In this document: positions 8,296 through 15,544 of the stretch, one piece after another
How positions within the stretch are numbered: the stretch's first letter is position 1
Layout of the letters: each line of letters begins with the position of its first letter
Origin: an uncultured Fibrobacter sp.
GTDB lineage: Bacteria > Fibrobacterota > Fibrobacteria > Fibrobacterales > Fibrobacteraceae
Assembly: GCF_900316465.1 (NCBI RefSeq)
Contig: NZ_ONDD01000032.1
Span: forward strand, 1 to 23,635
Direction of reading: 5' to 3'
Length of the DNA: 23,635 bases
Translations under genes and position numbers: made by a program
Notes under the pieces: generated by a model
What the model was told of the DNA's origin: nothing
What the model saw: the letters and a program-made list of their open reading frames with translations, nothing else
Databases searched by the model: none

Positions 8296-9408
8296 TTAGT
8301 CGGCAAGGCGGAGCGGCATCAGCAAGAAGCTGAAGCCCATGTCGTCGCCAACAGGTTCGATGATGCAAGCGCCGATCGGGGTGTTCATCTTGAGCACCAC
8401 TTCTTCGCTCTTGCACATGCTGAGGATTTCGTAGAAGTAACGGCCGTCAAAGCCGATGCTGAAGCTGCCTTCGCCATTGTGGGTCACGGCCAAGGCTTCG
8501 CGGGTTTCGCCGCCGACATCCGGGTCGGTAGCGGAAAGTTCCATGTTGTTGCCGTCCATCTGGAAGCGGATCTGGTGCGTACGCGGGTTGGCCATCGGCA
8601 AGATACAGTGAACCTTGTCCAACAGTTCGGTAGCGTTGGCCTGAACGGTGCGTTCGAAATTCTGCGGAATCACGGCGCGGTAGTTCGGATACGGACCTTC
8701 GATAAGCTTGGAGATAATCTGCGTTGCGCCAATGCGGAACAGCACGTGGGTTTCGGTGGTGCAGATTTCGACGGAGTCTTCGTTCTTGGCGAGGCGGAGC
8801 ACGAGCTGCAGAACCTTCGGGAGAACGATCACGCCGGATTCAAGGTTTGCGCCTTCCTGTTCGATGCTTGCGCGGCCCATGCGGTGACCGTCGGTTGCGA
8901 CCATGGAGATCTTGCCGTCCTTTGCTTCCATGAACACGCCGTTCAGGTTCTGGCGGGTGTTATCGGTAGAGACTGCAAATGCGGTCTTTTCGACCAGGAA
9001 TGCAAGTTCGCTTGCGGCAAGCGTAAGGGTGTTGCCTTCGACTTCGGGGAACGGAGGGAAGTCGCTGGCGTCGAAACTCGTAATGGAGGCCTGGCCCTTT
9101 TCGCTCCACTTGATGCGGGTCAAGTGATCCTGCACGTCGATGCTTACCGATTCGCAGCTCGGGACGAGGGCCTTGACGAGGTCGGAGAACTTGCGGGCGT
9201 TGATCAAGGCTTCGCCATCGCGTTCGCCTTCAACTTCAAGCTTAATCCTCACACCCAGGTTCAAGTCGGTAGCGCAGATTTCGAGAGTGTTGCCTTCGAG
9301 ACGCAGCGAGTAGTCGTTAAGGATCTGCAGGGTGGACTTATTGGGGATGGCGCTGATAGCAATCTGGAGCGCTTCCTGCAATACGGATTTCTTGATATTG
9401 AACTTCAT
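8296..9408 (-). CDS. dnaN: DNA polymerase III beta subunit (sliding clamp)
   Basis: The 370-residue product has the normal clamp length and starts MKFNIKKSVLQEAL. Typical clamp motifs include NDYSLRLEG, ATDLNLGVRI, FDASDFPPFP, VATDGHRMG, EGPYPNYRAVIP and a C-terminus ending LLMPLRL. It forms the ring that tethers the replicase to DNA. Its ATG directly follows the TAA of the small upstream gene, and AAGAGGCG inside that gene's end is its ribosome site, so translation is coupled. dnaA is not adjacent here, unlike the common dnaA-dnaN arrangement. Confidence 0.97.
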   Translation of the reverse strand: MKFNIKKSVLQEALQIAISAIPNKSTLQILNDYSLRLEGNTLEICATDLNLGVRIKLEVEGERDGEALINARKFSDLVKALVPSCESVSIDVQDHLTRIKWSEKGQASITSFDASDFPPFPEVEGNTLTLAASELAFLVEKTAFAVSTDNTRQNLNGVFMEAKDGKISMVATDGHRMGRASIEQEGANLESGVIVLPKVLQLVLRLAKNEDSVEICTTETHVLFRIGATQIISKLIEGPYPNYRAVIPQNFERTVQANATELLDKVHCILPMANPRTHQIRFQMDGNNMELSATDPDVGGETREALAVTHNGEGSFSIGFDGRYFYEILSMCKSEEVVLKMNTPIGACIIEPVGDDMGFSFLLMPLRLAD

Positions 9409-9561
9409 TTATGCGCCTCTTTGGATAAGCATGGTTCCGACAAAGAAGATTACGGCAATAGCGCCAAGGACGGCAATGATCTTCGGGTCCAAGGCATTGG
9501 CCTTTTTGGGTGTAAATTGCTTCGCATTTTGTTTTGCGCGTCTACGATCGCTACGACTCAT
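9409..9561 (-). CDS. 50-residue basic membrane protein upstream of dnaN
   Basis: I do not recognise this protein. The start at 9561 has a GGAG ribosome site; an in-frame start further upstream at 9612 would add 17 residues without support. The N-terminal 27 residues are strongly basic (SRSDRRRAKQNAKQ). One hydrophobic helix follows (about residues 29-46, IIAVLGAIAVIFFVGTML) and a short RGA tail. It is probably an inner-membrane protein with a cytoplasmic basic tail that could touch nucleic acid or membrane lipid. It directly abuts dnaN (TAA then ATG) and is likely the first gene of that transcript. Confidence 0.7.
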   Translation of the reverse strand: MSRSDRRRAKQNAKQFTPKKANALDPKIIAVLGAIAVIFFVGTMLIQRGA

Positions 9562-9584
9562 AGATATTCTCCATATTTTATACG

Positions 9585-9607
9585 CGTAAAAAACTAATTT
9601 TTTTACG
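9585..9607. other. AT-rich hairpin in the divergent promoter region
   Basis: CGTAAAAAA (9585-9593) can pair with TTTTTTACG (9599-9607). It lies between the divergent starts at 9561 and 9625. It could be a leader hairpin or an operator; nothing more can be said. Confidence 0.35.
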
Positions 9608-9624
9608 GACAAAAGGAATTAAGC

Positions 9625-9906
9625 ATGGCTGAAAAAACGCTAAATAAGTTAAAAAATACGGCATTGAATTATGCGTCCACCGCCCTTTTGAGGGTGGAAT
9701 TGGCTGCCGAGGAATCTAAACTCAAAAAACACTTCCAGGCTCTCGGACAAAAGCTCCACGGGGCCGTACGCGACGACCTTTTGAATACCATCAAGGACGA
9801 TCCGTCGGTCGTCGAAATCTTGGGCGCGATTGAAGAAGAAAAGCGCGTCATTGAATCCTTGCGCAACCGAATCGATAATCCAGGGTCTGAACGTGAAGAA
9901 GCTTGA
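9625..9906 (+). CDS. 93-residue helical protein, hypothetical
   Basis: I do not recognise a family. The product is almost entirely charged and helix-forming: Lys/Leu-rich at the start (MAEKTLNKLKNTALNYAS), then Glu/Lys/Arg-rich segments (EEEKRVIESLRNRI) that look like a short coiled coil. No signal peptide or membrane segment is visible. AAAGGAA is well placed before the ATG. The 3' end overlaps the M23 peptidase gene by 14 bases, so the two are coupled and the protein may act with the peptidase. Confidence 0.75.
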   Translation: MAEKTLNKLKNTALNYASTALLRVELAAEESKLKKHFQALGQKLHGAVRDDLLNTIKDDPSVVEILGAIEEEKRVIESLRNRIDNPGSEREEA

Positions 9907-10723
9907 GGTCCATGTATTCCCGACCAAGACCACGTCGGGTAAAAGTTACGAGTTTTCGCTGATTGGTGCCATTGTTGCCGTCGTGGGCGTTGTGGCTGCC
10001 GTTTTGGGATTTATCCTGTTTTCGCCGGGCCAGATTTTAGACAACATAACGAGCGGGAACATTACCAATGTCTATAAGCAAAATGCCGCCATTAAAAAGG
10101 AACTTAAAGAAATCCGCGCCTCGGTTGACGAATCTATTTTGAAGGCCGAAGAAACCCGCGTGCTCCGCGACAGCGCCTTGATGGTGGGCGGCCTTGGCTT
10201 TGTGCTCGAAAGTGTCACTGCGATGGACGATTCGATTTTGCAGAAACGCAAGAGCGTGAACGAAGTGGAAATGACGTTCAAGAAGTTCCTGGCGGCCCTG
10301 GAAAACGATTCCGTGACGGCTGAAAAGATTCCGGTGCTTCACCCCATGCGCAATAACCATGCCGTCAAGAAGCGCTTTGAAATTGTCTACGACCCCTTTA
10401 CCGACAGTGAACTTCCGCACAGGGGAATTGACTATGTGGCAGCCGAAGGTGATACCGTCTTTGCAACCGGGGCAGGCTCCGTGAGCGAAGTCCGCAAGCA
10501 TCGTGGTTTCGGCCTTGCGGTAAAGATTGACCATGGCCATGACGTGCGCACCTTCTATGCCCACTTGGGTCAGGCCTTGGTAAAGCAGGGCGAACACGTT
10601 CACCGCGGGCAGCCCATTGCCTTGATTGGCGAAAGCGGCACGCAGTCGAGCATTGGCCTGCATTACGAAGTCCGCATCGATGGCATCTCCATCAATCCGG
10701 AAAGTTTCTATTTAACGAGATAG
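9893..10723 (+). CDS. membrane-anchored M23 (LytM-like) peptidase homologue
   Basis: The product is 276 residues from the GTG at 9893, which has CAGGGTC upstream and overlaps the previous gene; the open frame extends back to 9830. One membrane helix (about residues 22-44) is followed by a helical periplasmic stalk (about 55-150) and a C-terminal M23 domain. The zinc ligands H176 and D180 (HRGID) and H257 (LHYEV) are present, as is H224 in YAHL. The usual HLH motif reads GLH, so the first histidine is Gly255. It may be a weak peptidase or a regulator, as some LytM proteins are. It converges on the next gene with two bases between stops. Confidence 0.85.
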   Translation: MKKLEVHVFPTKTTSGKSYEFSLIGAIVAVVGVVAAVLGFILFSPGQILDNITSGNITNVYKQNAAIKKELKEIRASVDESILKAEETRVLRDSALMVGGLGFVLESVTAMDDSILQKRKSVNEVEMTFKKFLAALENDSVTAEKIPVLHPMRNNHAVKKRFEIVYDPFTDSELPHRGIDYVAAEGDTVFATGAGSVSEVRKHRGFGLAVKIDHGHDVRTFYAHLGQALVKQGEHVHRGQPIALIGESGTQSSIGLHYEVRIDGISINPESFYLTR

Positions 10724-10725
10724 CG

Positions 10726-11661
10726 TTAATCGGCGAAACGGTTTAAACCGTTGGTGTGGTAGAATTCTACGTCCGAAAGCACTTGGTCGACCCAGCTCTT
10801 GGTGAGCGGCGACTTGCTCCAGTTTTCGGGCTTGGAATTGATTTCGGGGTCTGGGTAGAATGTGGCCACGGCGTTTTCTTGGCTCACGCCCACCTGAAGC
10901 ATTTTGCCCAAGCGTTCTGCCCCGATAAAAATCTGCTCAATACCTTCGCCTTCCTTGAGCGAGAGAATGCCCTTGGAATCTTTGCGACCGCGGTAACTAA
11001 AGTTGAAATTCGAGACATGACGTATCAGCGACATCAACAATGCCGGATCCAGATGGTGGATTTGTGCAGCCTCCATCACGGGGAGAGCCGTAAGCTGTTC
11101 AGTGTCCCAGGGTTCGCCGTTGTATGTCACGACGAGCGTGTGGCTTGAACCTTCGCTCATGATTTGCATCTTGTAGCGCTTGCCCAACTTTTTCTGCAAA
11201 AGCCTGTTGAGTCGAATGCCCCTGTTCTTGAATTGCTTGTAGCCATTCATGGTAAAATAGAGCGTGTCGTCTAGGCGTGTTACGATAGGGGTAGTGGGCT
11301 TGTCTACAATCTCGTTGTAGGCGCCAATTATGAGCGGAAGCACGTAGGCGAGCTCCGGTTCCGGGTGCTGCATGTTGCAGTCGTTATCGACCTTGAGTAC
11401 CTGCAGCGAATCCAGTTTCATGACGGCGACTGCCGCATAGTCTTCGAACAGGCTCCTTTCACTGATCCGCGTTTCGACGGATTCAGGAATCATAAGATAC
11501 GTGACGACAATAGCGGCCACTAGTGCTACGCTTGCGATAATGGTACGCCAGACTCTGGGGGCCTTGAAAATCAATTTAAGCCAGCTACGTACCCTGGGGC
11601 TTTTCCCAAGGTAAACAGCCAAGAAGGCGAAAATGATTGTCCACAGGATAACGAATATCAC
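10726..11661 (-). CDS. membrane protein with degenerate lytic-transglycosylase-like domain
   Basis: The 311-residue protein has two N-terminal hydrophobic segments (about 2-19 and 39-58) and a periplasmic-type remainder. Residues about 205-260 resemble an SLT lytic transglycosylase core: DPALLMSLIRHVSNFNF aligns with the usual DPALLxAIIRxESxFNP, and GILSLKEG aligns with GLMQLxP. The catalytic glutamate position holds V216, so hydrolytic activity is unlikely. It may bind peptidoglycan or act structurally. It faces the M23 gene tail to tail and the GroES-like gene head to head. The match is by eye and remote. Confidence 0.65.
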   Translation of the reverse strand: MIFVILWTIIFAFLAVYLGKSPRVRSWLKLIFKAPRVWRTIIASVALVAAIVVTYLMIPESVETRISERSLFEDYAAVAVMKLDSLQVLKVDNDCNMQHPEPELAYVLPLIIGAYNEIVDKPTTPIVTRLDDTLYFTMNGYKQFKNRGIRLNRLLQKKLGKRYKMQIMSEGSSHTLVVTYNGEPWDTEQLTALPVMEAAQIHHLDPALLMSLIRHVSNFNFSYRGRKDSKGILSLKEGEGIEQIFIGAERLGKMLQVGVSQENAVATFYPDPEINSKPENWSKSPLTKSWVDQVLSDVEFYHTNGLNRFAD

Positions 11662-11691
11662 GGATTACATTATAGCAAAGCGCGCAAATTC

Positions 11692-11699
11692 TATCTTTG
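11692..11699 (+). promoter_or_regulatory. -7 element of the GroES-like gene
   Basis: TATCTTTG is an exact match to the Bacteroidota TAnnTTTG element. It ends only four bases before the ATG at 11704, which predicts transcription starting at or very near the start codon. No -33 TTTG is visible at the right distance. Confidence 0.5.
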
Positions 11700-11703
11700 G
11701 GGT

Positions 11704-12096
11704 ATGCTGGATCCCTTAAAGAATATCGTGGTCATTGGTGACCGAATCTTGATTAAACCCCTTGAAGCCTCGAACAAGACCGGGAGCGGACTTTATTTGC
11801 CCCCGAGCGTTCGCGAGCACGATGCAGTGCATACGGGTTTAGTGGTCAAGGTGGGTCCGGGATATCCGCTCCCTGTGACGCAGGATAGCGATGCCGTATT
11901 CCGTGGGGAATCGCCTGACGAAGTCAAGTACTTGCCGTTACAGGTTAAGGAAGGCGACGAGGCGTTGTACCTGCATGCCAACGGTCATGAAATTGAAATT
12001 GACGGCGAAACCTACGTGATCATCTCACAGAACGCCGTGCTCATGGTCATGCGCCAAGACGTTCCCGATGATGTCTCAGGAATAGATAATCTTTAA
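11704..12096 (+). CDS. GroES-like (Cpn10 family) protein
   Basis: The product has 130 residues against about 95 for standard GroES. The Cpn10 fold is recognisable: VIGDRILIKPLEAS at the start, a GSGLYLPP stretch where the mobile loop would be, GLVVKVGPG, then VKEGDEALY and the closing ETYVIISQNAVLMVM. An insert of about 20 residues (roughly 53-75) precedes the VKEGDE strand, and a short acidic tail is added. The usual hydrophobic GroEL-binding tripeptide of the loop is altered to LYL. No groEL is adjacent. It may be a specialised co-chaperonin or have another role. No clear ribosome site is seen. Confidence 0.8.
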   Translation: MLDPLKNIVVIGDRILIKPLEASNKTGSGLYLPPSVREHDAVHTGLVVKVGPGYPLPVTQDSDAVFRGESPDEVKYLPLQVKEGDEALYLHANGHEIEIDGETYVIISQNAVLMVMRQDVPDDVSGIDNL

Positions 12097-12115
12097 ACAT
12101 TAATGTGAGCAATAA

Positions 12116-12196
12116 ACGCCTCGTATAAACGAGGCGTGGTTGACGCCTACGGCGTCCGCGGCTTCACTCGGTTATGAAATTATGCAAGCATAATTT
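12116..12196. other. cluster of small hairpins after the GroES-like gene
   Basis: Three perfect stems lie in a row: ACGCCTCG/CGAGGCGT (12116-12137), GACGCC/GGCGTC (12142-12156) and AAATTATGC/GCATAATTT (12177-12196). None has a plus-strand T run. The first could terminate minus-strand transcripts weakly. Confidence 0.6.
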
Positions 12197-12221
12197 CGCG
12201 ACTCTCGTTTTGCACGCTTTT

Positions 12222-12276
12222 GCGAGAGTGAGGGGATATCACATTTTAATTAATGTAATAGAGCCGAACGGTCTTT
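12222..12276 (+). repeat. duplicated structured element, copy 1
   Basis: About 55 bases match copy 2 at 12315-12369. The shared frame is CGAGAG-GAGG-GATATC, then a small stem ACAT/ATGT, then AGAGCCGA-CGGTCTTT. The stem differs from copy 2 by a base-pair swap that keeps pairing. It lies in the gap between two convergent genes. Confidence 0.7.
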
Positions 12277-12314
12277 GTGAGTAACAAAGCCCCTGTTATT
12301 AAACAAGGGCGGTT

Positions 12315-12369
12315 ACGAGAGCGAGGCGATATCTCATTTTATTTTATGAGGCAGAGCCGAGCGGTCTTT
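12315..12369 (+). repeat. duplicated structured element, copy 2
   Basis: This is the second copy, 93 bases downstream of copy 1, with stem TCAT/ATGA in place of ACAT/ATGT and AGAGCCGAGCGGTCTTT at its end. It runs two bases into the stop codon of the ABC-F gene. The bases CCGAGCGGT also occur, inverted, just after the 5S terminator (near 107-115). Confidence 0.7.
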
Positions 12370-14236
12370 ATAGTTTCCACTTGTCTTTCGCCGCTTCCAA
12401 TTCGGCGGACACCTTTTCCCAATCTTCGTAGAGCTGGTCGACTTTCTTCTTGTTGTCGTCCATGTCCTTTGCGATGGCGGTAATGGCATTGCCGTCGCCG
12501 GTTTCGGAGGCGGTTACAAGTTTTGCTTCGAGTTCGCCGCCCAAGGCTTCGGCCTTCGCGATATCTTCTTCGAGTTTCGCGAGTTGCTTTTCGAGCGGCT
12601 TGATAATCTTGCTGCGTTCGGCGATGTAGTCGGCGCGGGCCTTGCGGTCTTCCTTGGCGCGGGGAGCGCTAGTGGGCGCATCCGTTTTCACGTCGATGTT
12701 GGAAACCTTGATGTTCGCTGATTCGGAGCCGCCCGGTTTCTTTTCGCTAGCCCAGCCCACCTTTTCGAGGAAGTCGGCGTAGGTGCCTTCGAACACGCGG
12801 CACTTGCCGCCGTCGAATACTACGAGTCTTGTGGCAAAGGCGTGCAACAGTTCTTCGTCATGGGTCACCACCATCGCCGTGCCTTCGTAATCTTCGAGGG
12901 CGTCGATCAGGCTTTCGATGGATTCCATGTCCAAGTGGTTCGTCGGTTCGTCAAGCAGCAACATGTTGCAAGGGCTTGCCAAAATCTTTCCGAGGAGCAC
13001 GCGGCTGCGCTCGCCACCGCTCAGCACCTTCACCTTCTTGAGGGCGGCATCGCCGCTGAACATCATGAGGCCCGCGAGTCCACGGGCGCGGCTCTTCTGA
13101 GCCACTTCTTCAATAGCTGAGGCGATTTCTTCTTCGACAGTGTTGTCGAGGTTCAGGCGGTTGATATTCGTCTGGCCGAAGTAGTTAATCTGCAAATTCG
13201 GATTGTGGCTGATTTCGCCAGCGGTCGGCTGCAGTTCCTTGGCAATCAAGTTCAGGAGCGTCGTTTTACCGCGGCCGTTCGGACCGATGATTGCGATGCG
13301 GTCGCCCTTGAAGACTTCCATGGTGAGGTCGGTAATCAGTTCCGGGCCTTCGCCATAAGCAAAGTGCAGTTCCTTGATTTGGAGCATGCGCTTGCCGGGG
13401 AATCCTGCTTCGGTAAAGCTGAAGTCGAGGTTCCTTTCGTGGGTGAGGCGCTCGCCGGTGGCAAGCTTTGCCGCGGCCTTAATCTTGGATTGCACCATGG
13501 CGGCCTTTGCGGCCTTGTAGCGGAAACGTTCAATGACCTGTTCCAGCTGCGCCTTCTTTTTCGCCTCGTTTTCTTGCGTGCGCTGTGCGACTTCTTCTTC
13601 TTCGGCAATCGTTTCGCGGAGCTTTTCTACCGTGCCCTTCACCTTGCGCATCTTATGGCGGTGAATGCCCACCGTGTGGGTGCAGACCTCGTCCATAAAA
13701 TGGTGGTCGTGGGTAATCAAAAGGACTTCGCCCTTCCAGCTGCGCAAAAAGCGACTGAGCCAGCGCATCGACACAATGTCCAGGTAGTTGGTCGGTTCGT
13801 CGAGCAGTAGCATGTCGGGTTCAGATGCCAAGACCTTCGCCAGGTTCAGGCGAATCTGGAAACCGCCCGAAAGGAGGGCGGGGCTCTTGTGCATGGATTC
13901 TTCGTCGAAACCCAGACCGAACAGAATCGCTTCGACCTTATGTTCTTCGATCCATCCGTCTTCATTGGGCTTGAGCACACTGCAGGCTTCTTCGTGAACT
14001 GTGGCGTGCGTAAAGTTCAGGTGTTGCTGCAAGTAACCCAGCGTGTATTTCTTGGGAATGTCGATGCTTCCGCCATCGATGCATTCCTGGCCGAGAATCA
14101 TCTTGAAAAGGGTTGATTTACCGCAACCGTTGCGGCCTACAAGGCCCACGCGTTCGTGGTCGCCTACAAGCATAGAGGCGCCGTCAAGCAGCACCTGCTC
14201 ACCAAAAGACTTCGAAACGTTCTGAATTTGAATCAC
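12368..14236 (-). CDS. ABC-F family ATPase (ribosome-associated type)
   Basis: The 622-residue protein has two fused ABC cassettes and no membrane helices, as in ABC-F translation factors (Uup/YheS/EttA group). Cassette 1 has Walker A GRNGCGKST (34-42), an LSGGFQ signature and LLLDEPTNYLD. Cassette 2 has GPNGRGKTT, LSGGERSR and LLLDEPTNHLD. A Lys/Arg/Glu-rich linker separates them. A C-terminal Lys/Glu coiled coil of about 75 residues resembles the Uup-type tail. The start is a GTG with no ribosome site; MIQIQNVSKSFG fits the family N-terminus. The exact subfamily cannot be told by eye, and resistance function is not implied. Confidence 0.93.
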   Translation of the reverse strand: MIQIQNVSKSFGEQVLLDGASMLVGDHERVGLVGRNGCGKSTLFKMILGQECIDGGSIDIPKKYTLGYLQQHLNFTHATVHEEACSVLKPNEDGWIEEHKVEAILFGLGFDEESMHKSPALLSGGFQIRLNLAKVLASEPDMLLLDEPTNYLDIVSMRWLSRFLRSWKGEVLLITHDHHFMDEVCTHTVGIHRHKMRKVKGTVEKLRETIAEEEEVAQRTQENEAKKKAQLEQVIERFRYKAAKAAMVQSKIKAAAKLATGERLTHERNLDFSFTEAGFPGKRMLQIKELHFAYGEGPELITDLTMEVFKGDRIAIIGPNGRGKTTLLNLIAKELQPTAGEISHNPNLQINYFGQTNINRLNLDNTVEEEIASAIEEVAQKSRARGLAGLMMFSGDAALKKVKVLSGGERSRVLLGKILASPCNMLLLDEPTNHLDMESIESLIDALEDYEGTAMVVTHDEELLHAFATRLVVFDGGKCRVFEGTYADFLEKVGWASEKKPGGSESANIKVSNIDVKTDAPTSAPRAKEDRKARADYIAERSKIIKPLEKQLAKLEEDIAKAEALGGELEAKLVTASETGDGNAITAIAKDMDDNKKKVDQLYEDWEKVSAELEAAKDKWKL

Positions 14237-14241
14237 GGGGT

Positions 14242-14249
14242 TAAATTTA
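14242..14249 (-). promoter_or_regulatory. -7-like element just before the ABC-F start
   Basis: Minus-strand TAAATTTA is five bases upstream of the GTG start. With no ribosome site present, this suggests a leaderless or near-leaderless transcript. Confidence 0.4.
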
Positions 14250-14336
14250 GAAAAAGTAGGCAGTTGGCAGAATTTAGTTGGCTGTTAATAAAACTTGATT
14301 TGAAAATTTTCGTTATTCATTTTTTATTTTTCATTG

Positions 14337-14344
14337 TATATTTA
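14337..14344 (+). promoter_or_regulatory. -7 element of the CAP lipoprotein gene
   Basis: TATATTTA precedes the ribosome site GAGGTG (14350-14355) and the ATG at 14360. No well-placed TTTG was found upstream. Confidence 0.4.
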
Positions 14345-14359
14345 GGTACGAGGTGATAT

Positions 14360-15103
14360 ATGGTGAAAAAATTCATTCTAGCCCAGTTTGCGCTTTGCGC
14401 ACTTGTTTTTGGTACCATTGCCTGTTCCGACGATTCTTCCTCGGGCACGGACGCCAATATCGATACCGGCGACGAAATCAACATCCCTATTTCGGACAAA
14501 GTATCTAGCGCCGCGGACAAGGGCGTTTCCAGTTCCTCGAAAATCGACTCGCTTAAGGTAACGAAGAGTGACCCTGCCGCTTCGGATGCTGAGTCCAGTT
14601 CTTCTACGGCAAAGGATTCTCCGGAGTCTTCTGCAGAAGCAAAATCGAGTTCTTCCGAGGCTTCCGCAAAAGAAGACACGGGCTTTATCAACGAAGGCTG
14701 GCGCGAAGATTGCCTCGCTAAAATCAACGAATACCGCGCTACCGAAGACTTGAAACCGCTCACGCTCGCCTCCGAAGAAAAGCAGACTTGCGCTGACAAG
14801 CAGTCCGCCGACGATCTTGCCTCGAACACGGCTCATGGCCATTTTGGCGATTGCGGCGAATTCGCTCAGAACAGTGGCCCCAATTTCAGTGGTAGCTGGC
14901 AGAAGAATGCCTCTGCCGTTGCCGAATACTACCTCAAGATGATGTGGGAAGACGAAAAGGCCAAGGCTGAAAAGGGCGTTACGGAATATGCCCAGATCGG
15001 ACACTACCTGAATATGAAAAACACAAGCTACACCAAGGTCGCTTGCGGAATCACCCTATCTGAAGATGGTAAAACAGGCTGGTTTAACGTAGACTTCTTC
15101 TAG
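14360..15103 (+). CDS. CAP/SCP-domain lipoprotein with Ser-rich linker
   Basis: The product has 247 residues. A lipoprotein signal ends with C22, followed directly by SDD. Residues about 23-110 are a Ser/Ala/Asp-rich linker with repeated SSSS. The remainder is a CAP domain (SCP/PR-1-like): LAKINEYRATEDLKPL opens it, AHGHFGDCGEFAQN and IGHYLNM supply the typical histidines and acidic residue, and KVACGITL with a WFNVDFF end closes it. Bacterial CAP proteins are secreted and mostly of unknown activity. GAGGTG is well spaced before the start. The stop codon shares CTAG with the convergent regulator gene. Confidence 0.85.
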   Translation: MVKKFILAQFALCALVFGTIACSDDSSSGTDANIDTGDEINIPISDKVSSAADKGVSSSSKIDSLKVTKSDPAASDAESSSSTAKDSPESSAEAKSSSSEASAKEDTGFINEGWREDCLAKINEYRATEDLKPLTLASEEKQTCADKQSADDLASNTAHGHFGDCGEFAQNSGPNFSGSWQKNASAVAEYYLKMMWEDEKAKAEKGVTEYAQIGHYLNMKNTSYTKVACGITLSEDGKTGWFNVDFF

Positions 15104-15417
15104 TCTTTCTTCTTGCCGTTTTTGGGCTTATTCTTATTGATGTAATCAAGTCCCTTGCTCCTGTCGGCAGCAAGGGCTATTTTTTGTTGCTTGAGAAAGT
15201 CAATATAGATGTTTGCGCCTTCGTTAAGGTCAACCCCTGCGGCATCAAGCAAGTTGAAGAATAGCATGACTGAGGGGATTCTATCGCCTTTTCCGAGTCG
15301 TCTTATGTATTCTCTGGAAACATCGCAGAAAAAGGACAAGTTTTTCTGGGTAGTCTTCGTCCTCAAAAACGCAATAAGCTCTTTTATAGCATTTTTGTGG
15401 ACGTTTTCATCGAACAT
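15100..15417 (-). CDS. XRE-type helix-turn-helix regulator
   Basis: The 105-residue protein has one helix-turn-helix domain over about residues 10-65. TTQKNLSFFCDVSREYIRRL followed by GKGDRIPSV (43-49) matches the XRE/Cro pattern in which the recognition helix is followed by a Gly-x-x-x-Pro turn. A Lys-rich C-terminal tail follows (KNKPKNGKKKD). It is probably a small repressor. It is divergent from the alpha/beta hydrolase, and a 16-bp palindrome lies between them. No ribosome site is visible; TACAATTG a few bases upstream may be its promoter element, giving a very short leader. Confidence 0.8.
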   Translation of the reverse strand: MFDENVHKNAIKELIAFLRTKTTQKNLSFFCDVSREYIRRLGKGDRIPSVMLFFNLLDAAGVDLNEGANIYIDFLKQQKIALAADRSKGLDYINKNKPKNGKKKD

Positions 15418-15451
15418 ATTTCAATTGTAAAAACGGAGCCACGAAAAACGT

Positions 15452-15467
15452 GCCAACTATAGTTGGC
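15452..15467. promoter_or_regulatory. 16-bp palindrome, candidate operator
   Basis: GCCAACTATAGTTGGC is a perfect palindrome 34 bases upstream of the XRE-type gene and about 40 bases upstream of the -33 element of the hydrolase gene. It overlaps the position expected for the regulator's own -33 region, which fits autorepression. Assigning the regulator to this site is inference. Confidence 0.5.
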
Positions 15468-15506
15468 GTTATCAAATAAAAAAATGCTTTATATGAAAAA
15501 TTTATG

Positions 15507-15535
15507 TTTGCCCTAGGGCGCAATAAATTATATTG
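15507..15535 (+). promoter_or_regulatory. promoter of the alpha/beta hydrolase gene
   Basis: TTTG (15507-15510), 18 bases, then TATATTG (15529-15535) matches the -33/-7 layout of Bacteroidota-type promoters. The ATG follows nine bases later, so the leader would be only a few bases long. Confidence 0.55.
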
Positions 15536-15544
15536 CCTCATTGT

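Noticed and set aside
10737..10752. Perfect 16-bp palindrome AACGGTTTAAACCGTT as an operator
   Set aside because: It lies inside the last codons of a gene between two convergent stops, where no promoter is expected; at most a weak terminator hairpin.
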